A stretch of 64,000 nt of DNA from NCBI RefSeq assembly GCF_010560025.1, contig NZ_SAIY01000007.1:62001-126000 (forward strand), in the 5' to 3' direction. A program made the translations under genes and the position numbers. Positions 9,385 through 18,337 of this stretch are shown here, one piece after another; position 1 is the stretch's first letter; every line of letters starts with the position of its first letter. The notes under the pieces are model-generated. The model did no database searches and was not told where the DNA came from. It saw only the letters and a program-made list of their open reading frames with translations. This DNA is from Verrucosispora sioxanthis. GTDB lineage: Bacteria; Actinomycetota; Actinomycetes; Mycobacteriales; Micromonosporaceae.

Positions 9385-10152
9385 TTAGTCGGTTAGGGGG
9401 GTGAGGGTGGGGCGTTTGGCGGTGCGGGTGTCGCCGGACGAGCGGCCGGTGAGGCGGCGTTTGATCCAGGGGGCCAGGTGTTGGCCGGCCCAGCGCAGGT
9501 CGGCGGTGCGGGCGGACAGCCACGGGGTGGGCTCCGGAATCGGCGGGACCAGCAGCCACTCCTCGTCGCAGCCGACACCGAGGGCGTTGAGCACCTGACC
9601 GGCGACGCGGCGGTGCCCGGCCGGGGACAGGTGCAGCCGGTCGGTGCTCCAGAGCAACGGGTTCAGGTAGGTGTCGTCGGCGTACAGGTCGACCAGGATG
9701 GCGCCGTGCCGCTCGGCGGTCTCTCCCACCGCACGGTTGAGCAGTGCGACCCGGGGCGCGATCAGCCGTTGGCCGGGCAGCCGCGCCATCACGTCGGCGA
9801 ACCGGAACAGCAGTACGTCGGCACCACCGCTGCGCAGCCGGCGGACCACCTCGTCGAAGCGGGTCACCAGGGCGTCCGGGTCGAAGTTGCGCCGCAGCAC
9901 GTCGTTGCCGCCCGCCGCGAAGCTGATCAGGTCGGGCTTCATCGCCAACGCCGCCGGCACCTGCTCGGCCACCACGCTCGGGAAGGTCCGCCCCCGGATG
10001 GCCAGGTTGGCGTACGCGAAGTGGGGGCCGGCCTCGGCGGCGAGCCGGGTGGCCACCAGATCCGCCCAGCCCCGGAAGCTGCCGTCCGGGTAGGCGTCGT
10101 CCAGGCCCTCGGTGAAGCTGTCCCCGACCGCGACGTAACTGCGCCAGCGCAC
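9385..10152 (-). CDS. SGNH/GDSL-family hydrolase
   Basis: A 255-residue SGNH hydrolase (esterase/lipase-like). Block I is VAVGDSFTEGLDD with the nucleophilic Ser near residue 12. Block III is SFAAGGNDVLRRN with the GxND motif. Block V is STDRLHLSPAGHR, supplying the Asp/His pair. No signal peptide is visible, so it is probably cytoplasmic. The start is GTG 10152, five bases after GGAGGAG. It is divergent from the LPXTG protein gene. The natural substrate is unknown. Confidence 0.9.
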   Translation of the reverse strand: MRWRSYVAVGDSFTEGLDDAYPDGSFRGWADLVATRLAAEAGPHFAYANLAIRGRTFPSVVAEQVPAALAMKPDLISFAAGGNDVLRRNFDPDALVTRFDEVVRRLRSGGADVLLFRFADVMARLPGQRLIAPRVALLNRAVGETAERHGAILVDLYADDTYLNPLLWSTDRLHLSPAGHRRVAGQVLNALGVGCDEEWLLVPPIPEPTPWLSARTADLRWAGQHLAPWIKRRLTGRSSGDTRTAKRPTLTPLTD

Positions 10153-10357
10153 TGCTCACTCCTCCGACGTGCGAGTAGGGAAGGAACTCCTGCCTACCAC
10201 CGGAAGTTTTGCACCGGTCGTCCGCGTGGCGGTGCCCCGCGCGGGTGAACGTGGCGGACATCATCGAGGTGAGTGGGGTCCACGCGCCGGCTCCATCGCG
10301 AGTAGTGTCCCGAACCACACGCTTCGTTCATGCTTCGTTCACCCGAAGGATTCTGCT

Positions 10358-11584
10358 GTGGCCGTTGGTCGTCGCTGGCTGTCACGCACAGCCGCTGCCG
10401 CGCTGCTTCTCATTGGCGGGATCGCTGTTCCCGCCGGTCCCGCCTCGGCGGTCGACCCGGAGCCGAAGTTCACCTTCGAGCTGACCGGCACGACGATTCC
10501 GGTCGGGTTCACCAGCAAGACGCTCCACCTGAAGGTGACCAACCTGACCGACGAGACCCCGAGTGTGATCCAGTACGACGTCCGGCCCGACGAATTGGCT
10601 TGGCGGGACAGAGCCTGGTTCCTCTGGGGGGAGGGCGGTGGTTCCGGCGAGTGTGATGGCGACTCTGCGGGTTGGTACTGCCGCGCCGGCGCCGGCACGT
10701 CCACGGCTGCGGAGCTGCTGCCGGCGCCCGGCGGCACGGTGGACTACCCCATCTCCATCAGTACCGGATCGATAAAGGAACCCTTCGAGGGCAAGGTCCA
10801 GATCGAGGTCTACATGATCTGGGGCGAGGACGGCGAGCGGGTCACCGAGACCAGGGAGTTCACCGTCACGCTCGTCGACGATGCCGAAGCCGACCTGGCG
10901 GTGGTGGCGCCGGACGTCAGGCAGTCGGTGCGCGTCGGTGCCGGCGGCCGGCTGGAGTCCACCGGAACGTTGAATCCGGGTGAGACGGGCGCGGTGCGGT
11001 ACCGGATCGTCAACCACGGCCGCAAGGCGGTAAGCGGCGTCACCGTCGACCTGCGCCTGCCCGAGGGCGTGACCTTCACCCGACCGCCGCAGGAGTGCGC
11101 GGTCGACGACGATGGGCGGTCGGCGGTCTGCACCTACGATTCGCTCGCGCTCGTGCCGGTCGGTGAGGACACCGAGCCCAACGACGACGTCCACTCCGCT
11201 GTCGAGTTGTACAACCTGGTGACGGTGCCGGCCGACATCACGGCACCGGTCACCCTGGCCGACGGGACCGTGCAGGTCGAGGGCCTGACCGAAGGCATCA
11301 GCGCCCGCTCCGCCCCGAAGCCGGCCGTGCTGCCGGCGAACGCCGTCGCCGTACCGGCGGCCGACGTCGACGCCAGCGACAACCAGGACGGGTACGCCGT
11401 CGTGGTCGCCGCGAAGAAGGACGACGACAACGGCGGCGGGGGTGGCCTGCCGGTCACCGGGCCGCAGGCCGGGCTGATCGCCGGAGCAGGCCTCGCCATG
11501 GTCGCTGCGGGCATCGTGCTGCTGCTCGCCCGACGCCGCCGCTCGGTCGCGTTCATCTCCGGGGACGACACCACCGCTTCCTGA
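10358..11584 (+). CDS. LPXTG-type cell-surface protein
   Basis: A 408-residue secreted, probably sortase-anchored protein. The N-terminus has a signal peptide (VAVGRRWLSRTAAAALLLIG, ending near ASA/VDPEPKF). The body is beta-rich, with a DUF11-like segment GETGAVRYRIVNHGRKAVSG about mid-chain. The C-terminus has LPVTG at about residue 364, a hydrophobic helix, RRRR and a short tail, the full cell-wall sorting signal. GTG 10358 is chosen because GAAGGA lies seven bases upstream and it opens directly into the signal peptide; the frame extends upstream but encodes no recognisable sequence. No sortase gene is in this window. Function is unknown beyond surface display. Confidence 0.85.
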   Translation: MAVGRRWLSRTAAAALLLIGGIAVPAGPASAVDPEPKFTFELTGTTIPVGFTSKTLHLKVTNLTDETPSVIQYDVRPDELAWRDRAWFLWGEGGGSGECDGDSAGWYCRAGAGTSTAAELLPAPGGTVDYPISISTGSIKEPFEGKVQIEVYMIWGEDGERVTETREFTVTLVDDAEADLAVVAPDVRQSVRVGAGGRLESTGTLNPGETGAVRYRIVNHGRKAVSGVTVDLRLPEGVTFTRPPQECAVDDDGRSAVCTYDSLALVPVGEDTEPNDDVHSAVELYNLVTVPADITAPVTLADGTVQVEGLTEGISARSAPKPAVLPANAVAVPAADVDASDNQDGYAVVVAAKKDDDNGGGGGLPVTGPQAGLIAGAGLAMVAAGIVLLLARRRRSVAFISGDDTTAS

Positions 11585-11606
11585 TCTGCTCAATCTCAGC
11601 CCACGC

Positions 11607-11637
11607 CGGGCCGGCCGACCTCAGGTCGGTCGGCCCG
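11607..11637 (+). terminator. hairpin terminator after the LPXTG gene
   Basis: A GC-rich 15-bp stem (one G-T pair) with CGGGCCGGCCGACCT paired to AGGTCGGTCGGCCCG, 23 bases beyond the stop codon. No strong T-tract follows, as is common in actinobacteria. Confidence 0.7.
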
Positions 11638-11951
11638 AACCCAAAGCACGTCAGGCTCCGCGGCAGCGGCCGGTGCAGGCCGGCGGCAACGCGACAGCCG
11701 TCATGACGCGGTGGCTGGTTAGGGTCGGGCATCTCCACCTCCTGTGGTGACGGGAGGGGCCGCCCCGCCAGGGGGGAAGGCGGGGCCGCCCCGGTGCAGC
11801 CCCACCCCGTCCCCGATGGATGGGAGCAGGACCGCCGAGTGACAGTGTGGTGACCGGACGACTACTCTCGGAAGGCATCGACATCGGCCGTGGCGCGACC
11901 GCCGCCCGGCCGGGAAGCCCACCTGAGCAGCCGATCGATCGTGGAGGCAGT
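11638..11951. other. intergenic region without a supported gene
   Basis: About 310 bases between the terminator and the Scr1-type regulator. Open frames on either strand here look compositional (Pro/Arg/Gly-rich). It presumably holds the promoter of the downstream regulator; no motif is strong enough to name. Confidence 0.5.
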
Positions 11952-12764
11952 GTGGAATCCGAGCCGACCGCCGAGTTGATCCGGGCCCAGTTGCGTCGGC
12001 TGCGGCTGGCCGCCAATCTGACCCAGGAGGACTTCGGCAAGCAGGTGCACTTCTCCGGCTCGCAGATCTCCGCGATCGAGTTGGGGCAGCGCCCGTTCGA
12101 CCGGCTGTTCCTCAAGCGGGCCGACGAGGTGCTGAACAGCGACGGCCTGCTGCTGGGGCTGCTGCGCATCGCCGAGCTGCACCGCCAGCCACACTTCCTG
12201 CGGCCCTGGCTGGACGCCGAGCGCGTCGCCCAGCAGTTGCGCTGCTACCACCCGACGTTGGTCCCCGGTCTGCTCCAGACCGAGCACTACGCCCGTGCGG
12301 TGATCAGGTCCGACGACCTGCTCGCCGACGACGAGGTGGAGCGGCGGGTGGCGGTCCGGATGGACCGGCAGGCGATCCTGACCCGGCCCGACAACCCACC
12401 GATTCTGATCGCGGTGATCGAGGAGGCCACGCTGCGCCGGGTCGACGAGAGCTTCCGCGGCATCATGACGCAGCAGATCAGCCACCTGCTCGACTGCGTG
12501 CAACGAGGTGGCGTGCTGATCCTCGTCATCCCGGCCGAGGTCAGCGTGCATGTGGGCCATGCCGGTCCGTTCACCCTTGCTTGTGGAGCCGACGGCGACT
12601 GGGTCGGCCACTTGGAGAACCACCTCGGTGGCGCGACCATCGACAGGGCCGAGGAACTCGCTACCCTGCACGCCAGGTGGGACGGCATTCGCAGCGTCGC
12701 CCTCCCCAAGGGACAGTCCGAGCTGCTGATGAAGGAAGTGATGGAGTCGTGGTCCACCATCTGA
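11952..12764 (+). CDS. helix-turn-helix regulator, Scr1/DUF5753 family
   Basis: A 270-residue XRE-type regulator. The N-terminal helix-turn-helix (about residues 8-62) includes LRLAANLTQEDFGKQVHFSG and QISAIELGQRPF. The C-terminal part is the DUF5753 domain, with LLQTEHYARAV and RRVDESFRGIMTQQISHL. GTG 11952 follows GGAGG with a short spacer. This regulator type in actinobacteria is nearly always paired with a small DUF397 protein, and that partner overlaps its 3' end here. Such pairs resemble the WhiJ/BldB-type developmental and antibiotic-control systems of Streptomyces; the targets of this copy are unknown. Confidence 0.9.
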   Translation: MESEPTAELIRAQLRRLRLAANLTQEDFGKQVHFSGSQISAIELGQRPFDRLFLKRADEVLNSDGLLLGLLRIAELHRQPHFLRPWLDAERVAQQLRCYHPTLVPGLLQTEHYARAVIRSDDLLADDEVERRVAVRMDRQAILTRPDNPPILIAVIEEATLRRVDESFRGIMTQQISHLLDCVQRGGVLILVIPAEVSVHVGHAGPFTLACGADGDWVGHLENHLGGATIDRAEELATLHARWDGIRSVALPKGQSELLMKEVMESWSTI

Positions 12765-12937
12765 CCGGCGCGACCTGGCGCAAGTCCACCCGCAGCGCGG
12801 GCGGCGAGTGTGTCGAGGTGGCCGACAACCTGCCCGGCGTGGTCGGCGTCCGCGACAGCAAGGACGCGACCGGCCCGGTGCTCACCTTCGCCCCGGCCGC
12901 CTGGCGTCGCTTCGTCGCCCACGCCAAGCTCAGTTGA
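12749..12937 (+). CDS. DUF397 domain small protein
   Basis: A 62-residue DUF397 protein with the family core WRKSTRSAGGECVEVAD, VVGVRDSKDATGPVLTF and AAWRRFV. It starts at GTG 12749, overlapping the last 16 bases of the Scr1-type regulator gene in another frame, which implies translational coupling. DUF397 proteins are the expected partners or antagonists of DUF5753 regulators. The molecular mechanism is poorly defined for this family. Confidence 0.9.
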   Translation: MVHHLTGATWRKSTRSAGGECVEVADNLPGVVGVRDSKDATGPVLTFAPAAWRRFVAHAKLS

Positions 12938-12954
12938 CCCACTGACCCACTGGT

Positions 12955-13884
12955 TCAGCGGGAGGCGATCGTCAGCACGGCGTCGGCGAAAGCCTGCGGT
13001 GCTTCCTGCGGAAAGTTGTGCCCCACCCCGCCACCGACCGCGCGGTGCTCGTACGGGCCGGTGAACTGCTTGGCGTACGCCTCGGGTTCCGGGTGGGGTG
13101 AACCGTTGGCGTCCCCCTCCAGGCTGATCGTCGGCACGGTGATCGGCGGCCGGTCGGCCAGCCGCTCCGCCACGTCCGCGTACTGCGGCTCCCCGTCGGC
13201 GAGGCCCAGCCGCCACCGGTAGTTGTGGATGACGATGTCGACGTGGTCCGGGTTGTCGAGCGCGGCCGCGCTCCGGTCGAAGGTGGCGTCGTCAAAGTCC
13301 CACCTCGGCGAGGCCGTCCGCCAGATCAGCCTGGCGAAGTCGCGGGTGTTGCGCGCGTAGCCCTCCCGGCCGCGCTCGGTGGCGAAGTAGTACTGGTACC
13401 ACCAGGCGTACTCGGCCGTCGGGGACAGCGGCACCCGACCCGACGCCTGACCGTCGATCAGGTAGCCGCTCACCGCGACCAGACCATGGCAGCGCTCCGG
13501 CCAGAGCGCGGCCACGATGCCGGCGCTGCGGCCACCCCAGTCGAACCCGGCCAGGGTCGCCCGCTCGACTCCCAGCGCGTCGAGGAACGCCACGGTGTCG
13601 ACCGCGAGGGCGGCCGGCTCGCCGTTCCGCATCGCATCGGCGGACCGGAACCGGGTGCTGCCGTAGCCACGCGCGTAGGGCACCAGCACCCGGTGACCGG
13701 CGCTGGTCAGCAGGGGTACGACCTCGGCGAAGCTGTGGATGTCGTACGGCCAGCCGTGCAGCAGGAGCACCACCGGACCGTCCGGCGGACCGGCGTCGAC
13801 ATAACCGACGTCGAGCACACCGACCTCGACCTTCCGCACGTCAGTGAACAACGCTCCCACCCCCACACCGGTCAACGCGCCCAC
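12955..13884 (-). CDS. alpha/beta hydrolase, epoxide-hydrolase-like
   Basis: A 309-residue alpha/beta hydrolase. It shows the oxyanion motif LLLHGWPYDIHSF, the nucleophile elbow LAGFDWGGRSAGIVAA (Asp nucleophile near residue 110) and the C-terminal base GGGVGHNFPQEAP. An Asp nucleophile together with HGWP favours the epoxide hydrolase/haloalkane dehalogenase branch over esterases. There is no signal peptide. The start is a GTG at 13884. It converges on the DUF397 gene with only 17 bases between the stops. The substrate is not predictable. Confidence 0.87.
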   Translation of the reverse strand: MGALTGVGVGALFTDVRKVEVGVLDVGYVDAGPPDGPVVLLLHGWPYDIHSFAEVVPLLTSAGHRVLVPYARGYGSTRFRSADAMRNGEPAALAVDTVAFLDALGVERATLAGFDWGGRSAGIVAALWPERCHGLVAVSGYLIDGQASGRVPLSPTAEYAWWYQYYFATERGREGYARNTRDFARLIWRTASPRWDFDDATFDRSAAALDNPDHVDIVIHNYRWRLGLADGEPQYADVAERLADRPPITVPTISLEGDANGSPHPEPEAYAKQFTGPYEHRAVGGGVGHNFPQEAPQAFADAVLTIASR

Positions 13885-13934
13885 CCCATACCCGAACCTA
13901 GAACGTCGAATTCGTCACTGAGCGAACTTCCACA

Positions 13935-13982
13935 GATCTTGGTTCGGGGACGCCCCGTCGCGGGCGCCGCCGTACCAAGATC
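13935..13982. repeat. intergenic inverted repeat E
   Basis: Arms of 13 bases at 13935-13947 (GATCTTGGTTCGG) and 13970-13982, one mismatch, around a GC-rich loop. It lies between a membrane protein stop (13987) and the hydrolase start on the same strand. The outer GATCTTG echoes element A. Confidence 0.65.
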
Positions 13983-13986
13983 CGCA

Positions 13987-14424
13987 TCAGGGACGGATAC
14001 GGGAGATTACCCAGGCGAGCAGGCCGGTGACGACACCGACGATGACGCCGGTGAACAGGCTGCTGATCGCGGCGAAGAACCGCACGATCACCGCCTGCGC
14101 CTCGGGCGCGAGATCGGTCAGGTTGCCGCCCAGGGTCGGCTGCTCGTCGAAGGCCACGTGCCAGAGCAGCTGATGGGTCAGGGCCAGCAGGACGCCGTAC
14201 AGCAGGCCGACGACGAGCAGGGTCAGAAACGGGTTGGGCACCCGCTTCACCAGCGCCACGGTGATCCACACGATCGGCGGTACCACCACCAGCAGCAGGT
14301 TGACGAAGGTGCCCTCGTGCACCAGATCCAGGTCGTGCAGCACCACCCGGGGCAGGCCGAGCAGTGCCAACCCGAGCAGGGTGAGCAACGGAAGCCCGAG
14401 AGCCGGGCGAGGTGACATGGTCAT
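13987..14424 (-). CDS. small integral membrane protein, unknown function
   Basis: About 145 residues from ATG 14424 (MTMSPRPALGLPLL...; ATG 14418 and 14460 are alternatives). Four hydrophobic segments are visible: LLTLLGLALLGLP, FVNLLLVVVPPIVWITVALV, FLTLLVVGLLYGVLLALTH and the C-terminal SLFTGVIVGVVTGLLAWVIS. No known family motif is recognised. It is divergent from the two-component system, with start regions close together, so a shared promoter region is likely. Confidence 0.75.
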   Translation of the reverse strand: MTMSPRPALGLPLLTLLGLALLGLPRVVLHDLDLVHEGTFVNLLLVVVPPIVWITVALVKRVPNPFLTLLVVGLLYGVLLALTHQLLWHVAFDEQPTLGGNLTDLAPEAQAVIVRFFAAISSLFTGVIVGVVTGLLAWVISRIRP

Positions 14425-14555
14425 GCCGGCAACGCTAGGAACGATCGGTGACCGTGCCATCGGCCCCGGATCGCGGTCACGGTACGTCGGTGAGCGATCC
14501 CCGGTGTCGCCTTCCGACGACTCCGGTGGCCCCGACCTCGCCGTACGCTGATTTC

Positions 14556-15797
14556 GTGGCCGGCCAGTCGACGCAGCGGAGGGTACGTCCCTGGGTCACC
14601 GACGCGCTCCTCGGCGCGGGCGTGGCCGGCACCGTGTCGATCGTCATCACCGCGAACGAGGGTGGCCGGCACGGACCGGACCAGCTCGCGTACCTGTGGG
14701 CGGTGGGTCTGGGCGCGTTGATGCTGGTCCGGCGGCGCTACCCGGTGCTGGTGCTGGCCGTCAGCGTGCTCGGCCTGTTCGCCTACTACGCCGCCGGCTA
14801 CCCGGCCATCGGGCTGGCCGTGCCGGTCGCCGCCGCCCTGTTCTCCGCCGCCGAGCACGGCCGGATCGCCGCCTCGATCGTCGCCGCCGTGCTGGTGGTC
14901 GTGGTGTCGGTGGTCTTCCGGCTCGCCGAGGGACAGGATTTCTCCTTCGTCGTCGGCTACGAGCTGGCCGGGCACGTCCTGCTGATGGGTGCAGCGATCG
15001 CCCTCGGCGACAGCCTGCGCTCCCGCCGCGCCGCCCAGGCGGACGCCCGCCGGATCGCCGAGCTGACCGAGGCCCGGTACCGGCAGGAGGCGCAGGCCCG
15101 CCTGCGGGACGAGCGGATGGCGATCGCCCGCGACCTGCACGACTCCCTCGGCCACACCACCTCGGTGATCGCGCTGCACGCCGACGTCGCCCGGGAGGCG
15201 CTGGGCCGGGACGAGACCGCCGCCCGATCGGCGTTGGAGCTGATCCGGTCCACCGCCCGCCGCAGCATGGACGACCTGCGGCGGACGGTGGCCCTGCTGC
15301 GGTCACCCGGTGACCCGCCACGCACGGTGGTCTCGCTGGCCAACCTCGACGCGGTGACCCGGGCCGCCTCGGCCGCCGGGTTCGACGTCGACGTGCGGGT
15401 GGTCGTCGACACGCCGCTGCCGGCGCCGGTGGAGGCGGCCGCCTTCCGGATCGTGCAGGAGGCGGTCACCAACGTGGTCCGGCACTCCGCCGGCAGCCGC
15501 GTCCAGATCCGTGCCGAGCAGCACGGCGACCAGCTCACCGTCACCGTCACCGTCACCGACACCGGCTCCGACCCGGCCCCCGGCACAGAACCGACGCGCG
15601 GCGCAGGGTCGGCCGAGCCGTCGACCTACCCCGAAACCGCGAACGGCCGGGTCGAGCCGCCGGCGACGGCCCGGTCCGCGCACGGCATCGCCGGTATGCG
15701 GGAACGGGCCGAGAGTCTCGGCGGTACGCTCGCCGCCGGGCACCGGCAGACGGGATTCGAGGTACGCGCGGTGCTGCCCCTGCGGGAGCCGACATGA
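14556..15797 (+). CDS. two-component sensor histidine kinase (NarL/DesK type)
   Basis: A 413-residue membrane sensor kinase. The N-terminal half has four to five transmembrane helices (about residues 15-150). A HisKA_3 dimerisation domain follows with the phosphorylated histidine in IARDLHDSLGHTTSVIALH (about residue 195). A C-terminal HATPase_c domain has VVRHSAGSRV (N box) and HGIAGMRERAESLGG (G box). An unusual Pro/Gly/Thr-rich insert of about 40 residues lies between the N and G boxes. GTG 14556 is chosen because it begins just before the first membrane helix; the frame runs to 14448 but overlaps the divergent gene. It overlaps the response regulator by ATGA. The signal is unknown. Confidence 0.9.
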   Translation: MAGQSTQRRVRPWVTDALLGAGVAGTVSIVITANEGGRHGPDQLAYLWAVGLGALMLVRRRYPVLVLAVSVLGLFAYYAAGYPAIGLAVPVAAALFSAAEHGRIAASIVAAVLVVVVSVVFRLAEGQDFSFVVGYELAGHVLLMGAAIALGDSLRSRRAAQADARRIAELTEARYRQEAQARLRDERMAIARDLHDSLGHTTSVIALHADVAREALGRDETAARSALELIRSTARRSMDDLRRTVALLRSPGDPPRTVVSLANLDAVTRAASAAGFDVDVRVVVDTPLPAPVEAAAFRIVQEAVTNVVRHSAGSRVQIRAEQHGDQLTVTVTVTDTGSDPAPGTEPTRGAGSAEPSTYPETANGRVEPPATARSAHGIAGMRERAESLGGTLAAGHRQTGFEVRAVLPLREPT

Positions 15798-16453
15798 CGA
15801 CCGTGCTGGTGGTCGACGACCAGGATCTCGTGCGCGCGGGGATACGCACCCTGCTGGCGGCCGACCCGCAGCTCACCGTGGTCGGGGAGGCCGCCGACGG
15901 TCGTTCCGCGCTGCGCCTGGCTCGCCAGTTGCGGCCGGACGTCGTACTCATGGACATCCGGATGCCGGTGATGGACGGCCTGGCCGCCACCGCGGCGATC
16001 CGCGCCGACGATGCCCTGGCCGCCACCCGGGTGCTGATCCTCACCACCTTCGACGACGACGAGGACATCGTCGAGGCGGTCGGTCTCGGTGCCGCCGGCT
16101 ACCTGCTGAAGGACACCCCCTCGGACGACCTGCGGCGGGCGGTGCACACGGCCGCCGCCGGCGGGAACCTGCTCTCGCCGACGGTCGCCCGCCGGGTCAT
16201 GGAACGGCTCGCCGCCACGCCGAAGCAACCGCCGCCCGATCCCCGGCTCTCCGTGCTCACCGACCGGGAGCGGGCGGTGCTCGCCCGGGTCGGCCTGGGC
16301 GAGACCAACGAAGAAATCGGCCGCGCCCTCTTCATCAGCCCGGCGACCGCCCGCACCTACGTCAGCCGCCTGCTCACCAAACTCAACGCCCGCGACCGCA
16401 CCGCCCTAGCCGTCATCGCCCACCGCGCCGGCCTGACCACCCCCCAGCCGTAA
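15794..16453 (+). CDS. LuxR/NarL-family response regulator
   Basis: A 219-residue response regulator. The receiver domain has the acidic pair VVDDQD, the phospho-acceptor Asp in VVLMDIRMPVMDG (about residue 54) and Lys in YLLKDTPSDDL. The C-terminal LuxR helix-turn-helix includes LTDRERAVLARVGLGETNEE and ISPATARTYVSRLLTKL. The start codon overlaps the kinase stop (ATGA), so the two are co-translated and form a cognate pair. Targets are not evident. Confidence 0.95.
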   Translation: MTTVLVVDDQDLVRAGIRTLLAADPQLTVVGEAADGRSALRLARQLRPDVVLMDIRMPVMDGLAATAAIRADDALAATRVLILTTFDDDEDIVEAVGLGAAGYLLKDTPSDDLRRAVHTAAAGGNLLSPTVARRVMERLAATPKQPPPDPRLSVLTDRERAVLARVGLGETNEEIGRALFISPATARTYVSRLLTKLNARDRTALAVIAHRAGLTTPQP

Positions 16454-16520
16454 CCACCCCCAGGGGCGGTGGGGAAATGGGTCGGTGGGGTGGGGGGTGG
16501 GGTTCTAGGGTGCGGGGGTG

Positions 16521-18260
16521 ATGCTGCGGATGTCGACGTCGCTGATTCGGACCCTGCGCGAGGATCCGGCGGACGCGGAGGTGCCGAGCCACCGGTTGCT
16601 GCTGCGGGCCGGGTACATCCGGCGGGCGGCACCGGGTGGCTACACCTGGCTGCCGCTGGGCCGGCTGGTCCTGGAGCGGGTCACCGAGATCGTGCGGGCC
16701 GAGATGGCCGCGATCGGCGACCAGGAGGTGCACTTTCCGGCGCTGCTGCCCGCCGAGCCGTACCGCACCAGCGGGCGGTGGACCGAGTACGGCGACGACA
16801 TCTTCACCCTGGCCGACCGGCGCGGTGCCGAGCACCTGCTGGCACCGACCCACGAGGAGTTGGCCGCGCTGCTGGTCAAGGAGCTGTTCACCTCGTACCG
16901 CGATCTGCCGGTGACGCTGTTCCAGATCCAGACCAAGTTCCGCGACGAGGCCCGTCCCCGCGCCGGTCTGCTGCGCGGACGCGAGTTCCTGATGAAGGAC
17001 GCGTACTCCTTCGACCTGGACGACGAGGGCCTGCGGGCCGCGTACGGCCGGCACCGCGCGGCGTACCAGCGGATCTTCGACCGGCTCGGCCTCGACTACA
17101 CGGTGGTGCACGCCATGTCGGGCGCGATGGGTGGCTCCGCGTCCGAGGAGTTCCTGGCCACCACGGCGGTCGGCGAGGACACCTACGTCGGCTGCACCGA
17201 CTGCCACTACGCGGCGAACACCGAGGCGGTGACCACGCCCGCACCGGCGGCCGGCGACCCGCAGGCGCAGCCGGCGCCCGAGGTACACGACACGCCGGAG
17301 ACGCCGACCATCGCCAGCCTGGTCGCGCTGGCGAACGACCGCCGGCTGGCCGGCCGGGACGACTGGTCGGCCGCCGACACCCTGAAGAACGTCGTGCTGA
17401 CGGTACGCCGGCCCGGCGCCGAAGCGCCGGAACTGCTGGTGGTCGGGCTGCCCGGAGATCGGGAGGTCGACCTGAAACGGCTGGCCGCCGCGCTGGCACC
17501 GGCCACGGTGGACGTCTTCGACGCCTGGGACGAGCATCCCGAGCTGGTGCGGGGCTACCTCGGACCGCAGATCCTCGGCAAGCTCGGCGTCCGCTACCTG
17601 GTCGATCCCCGGGTCGTGCCGGGCACGGCCTGGCTGACCGGGGCGAACGAGCCGGGCCGGCACGCCACGAACGTGGTGTGCGGCCGGGACTTCACCCCGG
17701 ACGGCACGGTCGAGGCCGCCGAGGTACGTCCCGGTGACCCCTGCCCGGCCTGTGCCACCGGCCGGTTGACCATGCGCCGGGGCATCGAGATCGGACACAT
17801 CTTCCAACTCGGTCGCCGCTACACCGACGCCTTCGCGGTGGACGTGCTCGGTCCACAGGGCAAGCCGGTCCGGCCCACCATGGGCTGCTACGGCATCGGG
17901 GTGTCCCGGGCGGTGGCGGCGATCGCCGAGCAGCACCACGACGATCGGGGCCTGGTGTGGCCGACGTCGGTCGCGCCGTGCGACGTCCATCTGGTGGCCG
18001 CCGGCAAGGGTCCGCAGCTCGACGCCGCGCTCGACCTCGGCGCCCGGCTCGCCGAAGCGGGGCTGCGGGTGCTTGTCGACGACCGGACCGCCGTCTCCGC
18101 CGGGGTGAAGTTCACCGACGCCGAGCTGATCGGCATCCCCCGCACCGTCGTGGTCGGACGCCGCCTGGCCGACGGGTACGTCGAGGTGCGCGACCGGGCG
18201 ACGGGGGAGCGCACCGAGCTACCCGTGGCGGACGTGCTGGAGAAACTGTTGCACGGGTAA
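16521..18260 (+). CDS. proS: prolyl-tRNA synthetase (bacterial type)
   Basis: About 579 residues; charges tRNA-Pro. Class II motifs are present: motif 1 near RAAPGGYTWLPLG, motif 2 with FRDEARPRAGLLRGREFLMKD (seen as FRDEARPR and LLRGREFLMKD), and motif 3 GCYGIGVSRAVAA. The large editing (INS) insertion lies between motifs 2 and 3, around residues 215-400. The C-terminal anticodon domain ends in TELPVADVLEKLLHG. A GTG immediately precedes the ATG at 16521, and ATG 16530 is also possible. It stands alone between the response regulator and a CBS protein, all codirectional. Confidence 0.96.
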   Translation: MLRMSTSLIRTLREDPADAEVPSHRLLLRAGYIRRAAPGGYTWLPLGRLVLERVTEIVRAEMAAIGDQEVHFPALLPAEPYRTSGRWTEYGDDIFTLADRRGAEHLLAPTHEELAALLVKELFTSYRDLPVTLFQIQTKFRDEARPRAGLLRGREFLMKDAYSFDLDDEGLRAAYGRHRAAYQRIFDRLGLDYTVVHAMSGAMGGSASEEFLATTAVGEDTYVGCTDCHYAANTEAVTTPAPAAGDPQAQPAPEVHDTPETPTIASLVALANDRRLAGRDDWSAADTLKNVVLTVRRPGAEAPELLVVGLPGDREVDLKRLAAALAPATVDVFDAWDEHPELVRGYLGPQILGKLGVRYLVDPRVVPGTAWLTGANEPGRHATNVVCGRDFTPDGTVEAAEVRPGDPCPACATGRLTMRRGIEIGHIFQLGRRYTDAFAVDVLGPQGKPVRPTMGCYGIGVSRAVAAIAEQHHDDRGLVWPTSVAPCDVHLVAAGKGPQLDAALDLGARLAEAGLRVLVDDRTAVSAGVKFTDAELIGIPRTVVVGRRLADGYVEVRDRATGERTELPVADVLEKLLHG

Positions 18261-18337
18261 GCGGAAACATGGTGTAGCCGTCAGGTGACGGGGTAACGCA
18301 TCCCGATCGGCTCAACGTTGCTCTGGAGGGCTCTCTG

